Origin: Kordiimonas pumila
GTDB lineage: Bacteria; Pseudomonadota; Alphaproteobacteria; Sphingomonadales; Kordiimonadaceae
Assembly (NCBI RefSeq): GCF_015240255.1
Contig: NZ_CP061205.1
Coordinates: forward strand, 2,962,501-3,026,500
Reading direction: 5' to 3'
DNA: 64,000 nt
Shown here in pieces: positions 34,636 to 43,211 of the stretch. The translations under genes were made by a program, and so were the position numbers. Numbering within the stretch: the stretch's first letter is position 1; each line of letters begins with the position of its first letter. The notes below the pieces were generated by a model. The model was given only the letters and a program-made list of their open reading frames with translations, was not told the DNA's origin and made no database searches.

Positions 34636-36777
34636 TCAACCTTGTTCACTGCGCTGCAACCAGCCTGATCCATACTTTCCAATGGAGATTTGCCAGCCGG
34701 GCTCGACAAGGAAGGTTGTTGACTGTGATGTGATAACCGCAGGCCCTTGCACAACAGAGCCAAAATCAAGACTTTCAAGGTCATAAAACCCTGTTTCAAT
34801 AGGGTCATCATGGCCCACAAAATAGCAGGCGCGCTTCACCGGCGCGGCAGGCGCATCCTTAAGGTCACTGCCTTTTGGCAGAACGCCAGAAAATTTCAGC
34901 TTTGGTGTTTGCACGTAGGACGCAACACGAACCGTATTGACACGAATACCCGCTTCAGGGGCCTGACTGCCTTCGCCGTATCTTTTGCCGTAGTCCTTCC
35001 CAAACACACCAATAACATCAAGAAGATCATCAGCATTTTCAATACGTGTTTTACTAACAACTACGGCAGTTTGCGCCAGTTGGTTACCATAACGCATATC
35101 CAGTTCAAGCCGGTGCTCAATGTCTTTTTCGTCGTAGCCTTGACGAATAAGGTCTGCTTTTCCGCGCTCTTCAAGCTGTTCGATATGTGCATTAAAGGAA
35201 TCAAAATCAGAAAGCAGTTTCCGTGTACCACTGTCATACACCTGCAAGTAAAGGGATCGCTCATGGATATGAAGCTGGTCCATATTACCCGCACCAACAG
35301 CAGAGAAAATTGAGCTAAACGGCGGCACAAAAACCCTATTAATACCAATCACACTGGCAATACCGCATGCATGCAAAGCACCGTTACCACCGTATGAAAG
35401 CAGCGTGAAATTATCAGGCTCATAACCACGCGCGCGCAGTTCCTGTGCAATACCATTGGCCATATCATTATCAATTTTTTGCTTGATAAGTTTGGCAACC
35501 TCAATCTCATCGATGTCTAGTGGCTTGCCAATCGTCCGGCGCATAACGCTTTTCGCGCGGTCTTCGTTCAGGGTAATCCTGCCACCCGCATAATCATCAG
35601 GTTGCAAGTACCCAAGGACCAGATCAGCATCAGTGACCGTTGCAGCCCTACCGCCTTTATCGTAGCAGGCTGGCCCGGGGTCAGACCCCGCACTCTCAGG
35701 GCCAACAGCGATTGTTTTACGAAGCCTATCATACCGGGCGATAGATCCACCGCCTGCCCCAAGCGTTACAAGGTGCACCATCGGCACATTAACCATCCAG
35801 CGCTCAATAACAGGGTTAAAATCATAAAACTTCACCCCGCCTTTAACCACTAGGCCAATATCAAATGATGTCCCGCCCATATCACTGCAAACAATGTTGC
35901 CAATGTCTGTTTCAGCGGCCAAATGCTCTGAAGCACTGATGCCAGCAACAGGGCCTGAATGGATAGTTTGCAAAGCATCCGTTGAATTAAGCTGCGCCAT
36001 CCCACCAGAATTATGCACCACCTGCATCGGGCGCTCGTGACCATTATCCCTCAGGTTTAATTCTAGTGACGAAAGACCCAGATACATGGCCTTATGCAAA
36101 AAAGCATCAATGATAGCTGATGACGTTCTTGCATACTCACCTTTACGGCCCACAACCATGTGTGCCAAAATAATTGGTGCTGAACCAAGTGTATGTTCAG
36201 GGTATTCTTCCCTGATTATTTCCTCTACACGGATTTCGTGGGCTGGATTCACAACTGAGTTCACAAGGCTGACGACGTAAGCCTGCGCGCCCCTATCTAC
36301 CAGACGGCGAACCTGCTTGCGTACATCTTCCTCATCAAGCGGCATAATCACTTCACCGCGTTCTGATAGGCGTTCACGCACCCCGGCAATAAGCGGAATA
36401 GGCACAATCGGATCAGGCCGCTCGGCCATCGGCAGGTCTTTTTTGAACCGCTCAGATACACCTTCACCGTAGCCACGCCCACGGCTTAAGGGAACAGTGC
36501 TTTCAAAACCAGCCGTTGTAATCAAGCCAACTTTTGGGCCCCTACGCTCAATCAGCGCGTTTGTACCAAGAGTTGTAGCATAGCGGACGCTATCCACTTG
36601 CTGCATAACATCTTCGAGTGACAAACCAATCTGGTCATAAGCATGCGCCAGCGACGCATTGAAACCAAGTGCAAGGTTTTGATGTGTTGTAAGGGCCTTG
36701 GCCGTTACATAATGATCATCCCAAACAAGGAAACAATCCGTAAAGGTGCCCCCAATATCTACTGAAACTCTACGCAT
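34636..36777 (-). CDS. HyuA-family ketone carboxylase subunit (apc3-like)
   Basis: A 713-residue hydantoinase A/oxoprolinase-type ATPase of the actin-like fold: VDIGGTFTDCFLVWDD (phosphate loop) at the N-terminus, TNALIERRGPKVGLITTAGF, NSGGMAQLNSTDALQTIHSG, CSDMGGTSFDIGLVVKGGV, ESAGSDPGPACYDKGGRAAT and LLSYGGNGALHACGIASVIG. Such subunits use ATP to phosphorylate the substrate ketone or bicarbonate. Size (about 77 kDa) and place correspond to Apc3. 2 nt separate it from the small subunit upstream. Oxoprolinase is unlikely because of the gamma-like partner. Confidence 0.88.
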   Translation of the reverse strand: MRRVSVDIGGTFTDCFLVWDDHYVTAKALTTHQNLALGFNASLAHAYDQIGLSLEDVMQQVDSVRYATTLGTNALIERRGPKVGLITTAGFESTVPLSRGRGYGEGVSERFKKDLPMAERPDPIVPIPLIAGVRERLSERGEVIMPLDEEDVRKQVRRLVDRGAQAYVVSLVNSVVNPAHEIRVEEIIREEYPEHTLGSAPIILAHMVVGRKGEYARTSSAIIDAFLHKAMYLGLSSLELNLRDNGHERPMQVVHNSGGMAQLNSTDALQTIHSGPVAGISASEHLAAETDIGNIVCSDMGGTSFDIGLVVKGGVKFYDFNPVIERWMVNVPMVHLVTLGAGGGSIARYDRLRKTIAVGPESAGSDPGPACYDKGGRAATVTDADLVLGYLQPDDYAGGRITLNEDRAKSVMRRTIGKPLDIDEIEVAKLIKQKIDNDMANGIAQELRARGYEPDNFTLLSYGGNGALHACGIASVIGINRVFVPPFSSIFSAVGAGNMDQLHIHERSLYLQVYDSGTRKLLSDFDSFNAHIEQLEERGKADLIRQGYDEKDIEHRLELDMRYGNQLAQTAVVVSKTRIENADDLLDVIGVFGKDYGKRYGEGSQAPEAGIRVNTVRVASYVQTPKLKFSGVLPKGSDLKDAPAAPVKRACYFVGHDDPIETGFYDLESLDFGSVVQGPAVITSQSTTFLVEPGWQISIGKYGSGWLQRSEQG

Positions 36778-36779
36778 GA

Positions 36780-37190
36780 TTAATGCCCACCCTTCTTATG
36801 GTGATGTGGCGGCGCCACAAACTCAGGCCCCATAACCGGCTCTGACAATTCTTCCCTTTCTGCCCATTGTTTTTTAAGGGCATCAATATCCAGTTCAATG
36901 TCATGTGCAGGTGGGTGACCCGGTGGCAAATACTCAGCTTCTGCAAGGCGGGCACAGTGCGGGCAATAATATTCAACGATTTGTACCCAGTTTGCGTCTG
37001 GTGCAAATGTGATTTCATATTTGTTTGGGTCAATAATGGGGGCATGAATCTCTTTTGGATCCCGCGGCCTAACCTTCATGAAATGCTTATAAGATTCTCT
37101 GGCAGAACCCAGCTCTGTATCGCACGAACGGCAAACCCAGTTCTCAGATTCCAGATCTATAATCAGTGCATCTGTAATAAAAACACGCAT
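36780..37190 (-). CDS. Acetone-carboxylase-gamma-like subunit (apc2-like)
   Basis: A 136-residue protein (about 15 kDa) of the acetone carboxylase gamma family, carrying CRSCDTELGSARESYKHF and YYCPHCARLAEAEYLPPGHP. The two CxxC pairs probably bind zinc, as the small subunit of acetophenone carboxylase does. A His-rich tail (PPHHHKKGGH) ends the protein. This family occurs in acetone/acetophenone carboxylases and not in hydantoinases or oxoprolinases, so it is the gene that identifies the cluster as a carboxylase. GGAG lies before ATG 37190. Confidence 0.88.
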   Translation of the reverse strand: MRVFITDALIIDLESENWVCRSCDTELGSARESYKHFMKVRPRDPKEIHAPIIDPNKYEITFAPDANWVQIVEYYCPHCARLAEAEYLPPGHPPAHDIELDIDALKKQWAEREELSEPVMGPEFVAPPHHHKKGGH

Positions 37191-37194
37191 GGCA

Positions 37195-39057
37195 CTATTC
37201 TCCTTTACGCTCTACAAGCAGGTCATTGTTGGCCGTGACAGTGAACTGCCAGCCAGGCTTGATCCATGCTGTAAAAAATTCTTCCTCGACAAGGCACGGC
37301 CCAGCAGCACAGTCACCTACGGCTAGTTCCTCCAGTTTATAGAGGGGCAGTCCACCTGAAATATCGCGTATTTCTGAGGATTTCGCCTGATGTGTAGTTG
37401 CCGTAACTGCCGCATTTAGCCCAATTGTTGGAATTGGCCGAACAACTTCCAGTTCCACAAGCCCCCCTACCCCAGCAGGTGCTTCCGCAAGCGGCATAAC
37501 AGCCGTACCAACAACCGCCCGCCAAACCAACTCGCAGCCTTCAATGTCAAAACCTTCACTGGTCATCGACCGAGCAGCCGTTTCCATAAGCACAGCTTGA
37601 ATGGCCTCAATATCTGTCGCATCAAAGCTACCAACTGACTTACTGTGAACGTGGCGAATAGGGCTAAAACCAATACCAAAGGCACTGAAAACTGCCGCAT
37701 ACCGAGGTATCAAAACAGTATTAATCCCGGCTTTTTCAGCAATACCGCAGGCACTCATCGGGCCAGCCCCGCCAAAGGCCATTAGGGTTGTGACATCATC
37801 GCCGTTTGCAGGGCACGCTATTGCTTTCGCAATTTTTTCATCATACGCGTCAACTGCACGCGTGATTGCAACGTCAAGGCTAATCCCAAGCGGCGTCGCA
37901 ATATTATCTGTGACAGCCCTCAGGGCTCTATCTCGGTCCAAAACCAGTTTGCCCCCAAAGAAACTTTTAGGATCAAACAGGCCTGCCACCAGCAAGACAT
38001 CAGTTATGGTTGCCTCGGTGCCGCCGCGCCCAAAACAAGCAGGCCCCGGCAATGAACCAACACTTTCAGGCCCCACTTTAACAGTTCCATCTACAACCTT
38101 TAGGATTGAGCCACCACCAACAGCAACGCTGTTGATACGTGCCATTGGGAACGCCACAGGCGCATCTTCAACATGCCCGCAGCGGTCTTCAGCAACCTTA
38201 CCGTTTTCAAGCACCAAATGGTCTGTCGTTGTGCCCCCAATATCAATGGAAACCATTTTGTCATTACCATAAAGGGCCGCAAGAACAGCAACACCCTCAG
38301 CACCGCCGCGCGGGCCAGAAGAATAGGTGTTGATCGCAATAGACCGTGAAACACGGGTGGAACTACCATCATTGCGGAAAATAAGAAGTGGATTTCGAAT
38401 GCGCCGATAGCGCAGTTTCTCTTCCGCATTATGTAGGAACTGCTCCATTGATGGATGCAGAAAAGCATTAATAACGCTTGTCCAGCCACGCTGTGTGGCG
38501 TCAGCACCCGGCACCAGATCAGCTGAAAACAATAAGGGCACTGCCCCCAGAAGGTGACGCGGGAACGCAGCATAAAGTGCTCTTTTAAGCTTTGGCTCGT
38601 TTGCAGCAAAACTATCGCCGCCAAGGCACACAACAAGACGGCTGGCCCCTCTGGCCACTAGGTTACGAACTGTTTGCACAACTTCCCTGTCGGACTGCCC
38701 GCCTACATAACTGAACCGTGTATCAATAAAGGCATCGAACAGCTCTGGTGAGGCTGCGTATAAAGCATCCTTCTGCTTTTCATCAGACAATAATATACCA
38801 ATACGCGGCCCTTTGCGCTGCGCTATGGCATTCGTTCCTTGTGTTGTTGAATACCTAAGATGATCAATTGATGCTACAAGCTCAAGCAACTCAGGTTTAT
38901 CATCCAATTTATCAGACAGTGCTGACAAGCCCGTCATAAGGCATTCTGTTAAATCGTGCGGTGTCGTTAACGTTTTTGCATGGACGACTTTGTTGCCGTC
39001 AAATGCACATATATCAGTTAGCGTTCCGCCATTATCTATGCTGACCAATAGCCCCAT
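37195..39057 (-). CDS. HyuA-family ketone carboxylase subunit (apc1-like)
   Basis: A 620-residue second HyuA-type ATPase, shorter than the apc3-like one. N-terminal SIDNGGTLTDICAFDGNKVV, TTQGTNAIAQRKGPRIGILL, FRNDGSSTRVSRSIAINTYS, VSIDIGGTTTDHLVLENGKV, ESVGSLPGPACFGRGGTEAT and MAFGGAGPMSACGIAEKAGI show an intact nucleotide-binding fold. Two different HyuA-like subunits in one operon is the particular feature of acetophenone carboxylase, which uses two ATP. Start at MGLLVSIDNGG (39057) with GGGAGGG upstream. It is the first gene of the operon, 124 nt below the regulator. Confidence 0.88.
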   Translation of the reverse strand: MGLLVSIDNGGTLTDICAFDGNKVVHAKTLTTPHDLTECLMTGLSALSDKLDDKPELLELVASIDHLRYSTTQGTNAIAQRKGPRIGILLSDEKQKDALYAASPELFDAFIDTRFSYVGGQSDREVVQTVRNLVARGASRLVVCLGGDSFAANEPKLKRALYAAFPRHLLGAVPLLFSADLVPGADATQRGWTSVINAFLHPSMEQFLHNAEEKLRYRRIRNPLLIFRNDGSSTRVSRSIAINTYSSGPRGGAEGVAVLAALYGNDKMVSIDIGGTTTDHLVLENGKVAEDRCGHVEDAPVAFPMARINSVAVGGGSILKVVDGTVKVGPESVGSLPGPACFGRGGTEATITDVLLVAGLFDPKSFFGGKLVLDRDRALRAVTDNIATPLGISLDVAITRAVDAYDEKIAKAIACPANGDDVTTLMAFGGAGPMSACGIAEKAGINTVLIPRYAAVFSAFGIGFSPIRHVHSKSVGSFDATDIEAIQAVLMETAARSMTSEGFDIEGCELVWRAVVGTAVMPLAEAPAGVGGLVELEVVRPIPTIGLNAAVTATTHQAKSSEIRDISGGLPLYKLEELAVGDCAAGPCLVEEEFFTAWIKPGWQFTVTANNDLLVERKGE

Positions 39058-39070
39058 AACCGGAGACCCT

Positions 39071-39085
39071 CCCACTTGAGGTGGG
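39071..39085. promoter_or_regulatory. Second candidate operator, imperfect, before apc1-like gene
   Basis: CCCAC-TTGAG-GTGGG, with the following GGGAAAAC also resembling the flank of the 28857 site. The spacer differs from the main motif by 3 nt, and the site overlaps the ribosome-binding area, so its role as operator is doubtful. Confidence 0.35.
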
Positions 39086-39143
39086 GAAAACCCACCCGTT
39101 CCTTATCCGTGGATACTGGTTTGCAGTAAGAAGGGGCCGCCCA

Positions 39144-39157
39144 CCCCACCCAGTAGG
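39144..39157. promoter_or_regulatory. Candidate LAL-regulator site upstream of carboxylase operon
   Basis: CCCCACCCAGTAGG is identical over 14 bases to the left part of the 28857-28874 palindrome; the right arm is degenerate (ATAGGATGG). It lies 87 nt upstream of the apc1-like start, comparable to the other sites. Confidence 0.55.
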
Positions 39158-39181
39158 ATAGGATGGACAAAAGAAATGTAT

Positions 39182-41830
39182 TTAATCGATCAATTTATAA
39201 TGCCGCGCTGCTTGAACAGCTTGCATTCTATTGTTTACAGACAGTTTTGCGTAAACGTTCCTGAGATGGAATTTTACCGTGTTTCTGGAAACAGCAAGCC
39301 TGTCAGCAAGGTCATTATTTGAGTGGCCACTTGCTAAGAACTTCAAAATATCAACCTCGCGCGGCGTTAATGATTCGCCGAGTGCAAGTTCTCCGTCGCT
39401 GTCGCTATCAAAGCCATTTGCCTTGCCCCCACTCCCACCAGCACGGGCAACGAGGTCTTTTACATATCCAGCGATTGGGTCATCTACCCACTCTGGCGAA
39501 TGCGCAAAATTTTCTGCAGACAGGCGGTTCAGCACTTTGCTAACGGCAGGCCCTTCATCCAGGAAAATACGCCTTAAGCCGCCCGGTGCTGCAAGTTGCA
39601 AGGCTTCCATCATCACACGGCTTGAATGTGCATGCTGTTCGTCCATGTCCAGGCTAATTGCCAATAGCGTTTTCAGCCTGATAAGGCGCCTGATGCGTTT
39701 CTTCAGGGTTGCCGTTCTTATTTCAGCTTGCAGAATTGCCCGTGCTTCACCTTGTTGTTTGCTGTGAACCAGAAACCGCGCATAGGTAATGCGCTGTACT
39801 TCAAGTTCGCTGGAGACAAAACACAGTTGTCCATCAAGGGACATCCGTGCTTCTGAACCAAGCGCCCGCAACCGCCGTTCAGCGGTATCAAAATCACCAT
39901 TTAGAGTTGCTTCCCGCGCAAGTTCAGCACGCCCACAATTAACAAGCCGTGTTAGACCGTATTTATGACCAGAGGTAATTAACCGTTCATATATTTCATG
40001 GGCATATTCCTGTTTGCCTTTCAAAACGGCCATACGCCCCAAATTCACCATACCAAGACAGTATGGGTCCACGATGCATTGCTGCTCGATAAGCGGCAAA
40101 TAAGCCTGAATAACATCTTCTGCCTCGCGGAGCCTGTCACTTTCATAAAGGGCATCACCCAAGTGAGCTGCAACCACACCGCCCGCTAGTGCCCCCGGCG
40201 GAGCGTCAGATTCTATACCTTCCAGTGCACGGGTTAAATCGGCTGTGGCCTCAGCAAGATTACCCTCAGCCAGTTTCAAGCTGGCATGAATGGAATCAGC
40301 GTAAGATTTACCAAAAAAACTACCCGATTTTTCATGCAATGGCTGCGCACGTAGCAACAGATCATACGCTTCTTGAAATTGGCTTTGAGCGCCAAGCCAA
40401 AAAGCATGCGCATTATAGGCAACTCCCTTTGAAAAGGATTGTTCATCACTGAGCCATTTTTCTGCATCGCGAGCAACTTCGCCCATTTCCATCACTCTAT
40501 CTTCAGCCGCCAGCACAAACGCGCGAAGAATTTCCATCTCGGCACGGGCCGCATTATCATCATCAGGCAAGTTTTTTTCTCGCCAATCAATCAGATTATG
40601 CGCCTTGGAAAATTCACGCTGAAACCCGTAGGCAATTGAGGCAGCTTCAACAAGTTTCACAGAGCCTTGTAGCATCTGACTGTCTATTTGTTCTGCAAAC
40701 GAAATCACAAGCCCCAGCCGTTCTTCACGGATAAGCTTGCCGACAACCTGCTCCAAGCAATCGATAGCCATAGTCTGGTCACCAGCCGCCAAATAGTGTT
40801 TCACAGCCATTTCGCGCATGCCTTGACCCGCAAACCAATTAGCGATTTCAACATGCATCTTTGCAAGCTGTTCATTACTGTTAGAACGTGCCAACCGCCC
40901 CCTTAAAAAATCACCAAAAACAGAGTGAAACCTGAACCAGTGCCGATCACCGTCAACAGGATCAAGAAAAAGGCCTGAACGGCTTAGATCATTCAGTGTA
41001 TTCAAACCATCCTGCTGTCCAGTAAGCGTATTAACAAGACTGTCACACAGTCTGTCAGGCAAGCATATTTTCAGTAACAGGTCTTGAACACAGCTCTCTT
41101 GTAAGGAAAATACTTCTTCAGCTAAATAATCCAGCACTTCCTGATTCATGCCGCTGCGCATAGCCCGAACAGCTGTATGCCCACCGGACTCGAGGGATAG
41201 ATTAAGGAATTGCAGAGCTGCCGGCCAGCCATCAACCCGGCTATAGAGCCGCTGGACCTCTTCTAGGCCCAGATGGGTCCTCTCCGTCATAAACTGGTAA
41301 GCTTCACCAAGGTCAAACTTAAGGTCCACACTTCCAAGAACAACAGCTTTGCCCATTAATTTCAGTTTAGAACTGGCAATATTGGGGGTGGTGCGTGTCG
41401 CGATTACAATACGTTTGCTTTCGGGTAAAGCGGCTATGATTTGCCTCAGCTGTGCATCCACCTGCGGGTCTTGAATTTGATCATATTCATCAAAAAGAAA
41501 AGTGGCAGACCCCTCTATAGTCGCAAACCAACCAGCAACATCATGCCCTGCATTTTTAAGGGAGGCCGCTGTTGTCTTATCGGCGATACGGGCACAAGCG
41601 TCACTGAACAAACGCATAAAACGGGAAACGTCTGCATCTTGCGAAACAGGGGTAATCCAAGCAACCTTTGCACCATGTTCCTCAGCATCTTCAGCAAGCT
41701 GGCGCAGCAAAGTAGATTTGCCATACCCCGCTGGGGCCTGAATAAGGATTAGCTGCGCATCCTTTGCTTGCCGTATGCGGTCTAGAAGATTTTCGCGGAT
41801 TAAATCCACCCTTAATGTCCCGTTTTTCAT
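39182..41830 (-). CDS. MalT/LAL-type LuxR-family transcriptional activator
   Basis: An 882-residue STAND-class regulator: Walker A LIQAPAGYGKSTLLRQLAED near residue 28, Walker B ATFLFDEYDQI, an arginine-sensor TRTTPN region, a long helical TPR-like sensor (residues about 330-780), and a C-terminal LuxR helix-turn-helix LTPREVDILKFLASGHSNND with RNTVKFHLRNVYAKL. MalT-like proteins bind ATP and an inducer, then oligomerise on promoter sites. It is encoded between the carboxylase operon (same strand) and the divergent thiolase, and repeated GGGTGG-type palindromes occur at the neighbouring promoters. It is probably the pathway activator. Confidence 0.92.
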   Translation of the reverse strand: MKNGTLRVDLIRENLLDRIRQAKDAQLILIQAPAGYGKSTLLRQLAEDAEEHGAKVAWITPVSQDADVSRFMRLFSDACARIADKTTAASLKNAGHDVAGWFATIEGSATFLFDEYDQIQDPQVDAQLRQIIAALPESKRIVIATRTTPNIASSKLKLMGKAVVLGSVDLKFDLGEAYQFMTERTHLGLEEVQRLYSRVDGWPAALQFLNLSLESGGHTAVRAMRSGMNQEVLDYLAEEVFSLQESCVQDLLLKICLPDRLCDSLVNTLTGQQDGLNTLNDLSRSGLFLDPVDGDRHWFRFHSVFGDFLRGRLARSNSNEQLAKMHVEIANWFAGQGMREMAVKHYLAAGDQTMAIDCLEQVVGKLIREERLGLVISFAEQIDSQMLQGSVKLVEAASIAYGFQREFSKAHNLIDWREKNLPDDDNAARAEMEILRAFVLAAEDRVMEMGEVARDAEKWLSDEQSFSKGVAYNAHAFWLGAQSQFQEAYDLLLRAQPLHEKSGSFFGKSYADSIHASLKLAEGNLAEATADLTRALEGIESDAPPGALAGGVVAAHLGDALYESDRLREAEDVIQAYLPLIEQQCIVDPYCLGMVNLGRMAVLKGKQEYAHEIYERLITSGHKYGLTRLVNCGRAELAREATLNGDFDTAERRLRALGSEARMSLDGQLCFVSSELEVQRITYARFLVHSKQQGEARAILQAEIRTATLKKRIRRLIRLKTLLAISLDMDEQHAHSSRVMMEALQLAAPGGLRRIFLDEGPAVSKVLNRLSAENFAHSPEWVDDPIAGYVKDLVARAGGSGGKANGFDSDSDGELALGESLTPREVDILKFLASGHSNNDLADRLAVSRNTVKFHLRNVYAKLSVNNRMQAVQAARHYKLID

Positions 41831-41903
41831 TCACTTCCTGACCTTGTTATACCACCATTTCTAGTAGGCACCCTGATAATTCAACTAAACAGGCGCGCCC
41901 GCC

Positions 41904-41919
41904 CCACCCTTTCGGGTGG
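41904..41919. promoter_or_regulatory. Candidate operator between regulator and thiolase genes
   Basis: CCACCC-TTTC-GGGTGG, a perfect 6-bp inverted repeat with a 4 nt spacer, 73 nt from the regulator start and 61 nt from the thiolase start. It has the same architecture as 28857-28874 and could serve both divergent promoters. Confidence 0.6.
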
Positions 41920-41980
41920 TTTTGACCTGACTGTAAGCTGAAAAACTGCGCCTTAAGATTGCTAAAACAAGGAAAACTCT

Positions 41981-43177
41981 ATGCCCGAACACGTTATTGT
42001 TGCCGGTATCTCCATGATTCCGTTTAAGAAACCCGGTGATAGCGCTGATTACCGCACTATGGGGTCAGCGGCTGCCAAAGCGGCCCTTGAAGACGCCGGT
42101 GTTTCTTACAGTGACGTCAAACAGGCATATGCTGGCTACGTATACGGAGACAGCACATCAGGGCAAGCGGCGCTTTATCCTGTTGGACTAAGCGGTATTC
42201 CTATCGTTAATGTTAATAACAACTGCGCAACAGGATCAACCGCCCTATTTTTAGCGCGGCAGGTGATTGCAAACGGTGTTACCGACTGTGTTATTGCTCT
42301 GGGGTTTGAGCAAATGTCACCCGGATCACTTGCTTCCGTTTACAAGGACCGCCCCGATCCACTTGCAGACTTTCTTAGCACAATTGATGAACGTTTTGGC
42401 ACATCAGATGCACCTATGGCACTCAGGCTTTTTGGGGGTGCCGCGCTTGATTACCAAGAGCGTTACGGCGCATCCGATGAAACATTCGCCATGATCACCG
42501 AGAAGGCCCGAAAGCATGCAGGCAAAAATCCCCATGCCCTTCTTCGTGCCCCCATTACTGTTGAAGAGGTTTTAGCCTCACCAAAAATGTTTGGGCCGCT
42601 TACACGGTTTCAGTGCTGCCCCCCAACATGCGGTGCAGCCGCAGCCATTTTATGCAACGAAGAATTTGCAAAAAAACATAACATCAATGGTGATATTGTT
42701 ATAAAATCTCAAGCCTTCACAACGGATGAAGCAGCCTCCTTTGACAAAGATGATCTTCGCAACACAGTAGGAGCTGGCATGTCCAGAAAGGCTGCTGAGC
42801 AGGTATACACTGACGCCGGTATTAATCCAGAAGACCTTGATGTTATTGAACTTCATGACTGTTTCACCGCAAACGAACTCTTAAGCTACGAATCGCTAAT
42901 GCTAACACCAGAAGGCACAGCTGAGCGCTTTATAAGGGACGGCAATAACACCTATGGTGGCCAGTTTGTTGTTAACCCGTCTGGTGGATTACTGGCGAAA
43001 GGTCACCCCCTTGGAGCAACCGGCCTTGCGCAGTGCTATGAATTAACATCCCACCTAAGGGGAAGTGCTGGTGAGAGGCAAGTTGAAAGAGCGAGGCTTG
43101 CCCTGCAACACAACATAGGCCTTGGCGGCGCCTGCGTTGTGACACTTTATGAAAACACCAAAGGACACGCCAGATAG
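41981..43177 (+). CDS. SCPx-type thiolase / lipid-transfer protein
   Basis: A 398-residue thiolase-fold protein of the sterol-carrier-protein-X group. The nucleophile Cys is in VNVNNNCATGSTALFLA, with ELHDCFTANELLSYE, GGLLAKGHPLGATGLAQCYE and QHNIGLGGACVVTLYE supplying the other catalytic residues, so it looks competent for thiolysis of a beta-ketoacyl-CoA. AAGGAAA precedes ATG 41981. It is divergent from the LAL regulator and followed by an NADP-dependent reductase. In the proposed pathway it would cleave the beta-ketoacyl-CoA formed after carboxylation and CoA ligation. Confidence 0.9.
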   Translation: MPEHVIVAGISMIPFKKPGDSADYRTMGSAAAKAALEDAGVSYSDVKQAYAGYVYGDSTSGQAALYPVGLSGIPIVNVNNNCATGSTALFLARQVIANGVTDCVIALGFEQMSPGSLASVYKDRPDPLADFLSTIDERFGTSDAPMALRLFGGAALDYQERYGASDETFAMITEKARKHAGKNPHALLRAPITVEEVLASPKMFGPLTRFQCCPPTCGAAAAILCNEEFAKKHNINGDIVIKSQAFTTDEAASFDKDDLRNTVGAGMSRKAAEQVYTDAGINPEDLDVIELHDCFTANELLSYESLMLTPEGTAERFIRDGNNTYGGQFVVNPSGGLLAKGHPLGATGLAQCYELTSHLRGSAGERQVERARLALQHNIGLGGACVVTLYENTKGHAR

Positions 43178-43211
43178 AAAACATTACACTGGGGAAATAA
43201 AGGGGAAGACC

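Noticed and set aside
34636-39057. 5-oxoprolinase or N-methylhydantoinase
   Set aside because: Two different HyuA-type subunits plus a gamma-like zinc-motif subunit and a CoA ligase fit an acetophenone-type carboxylase better.
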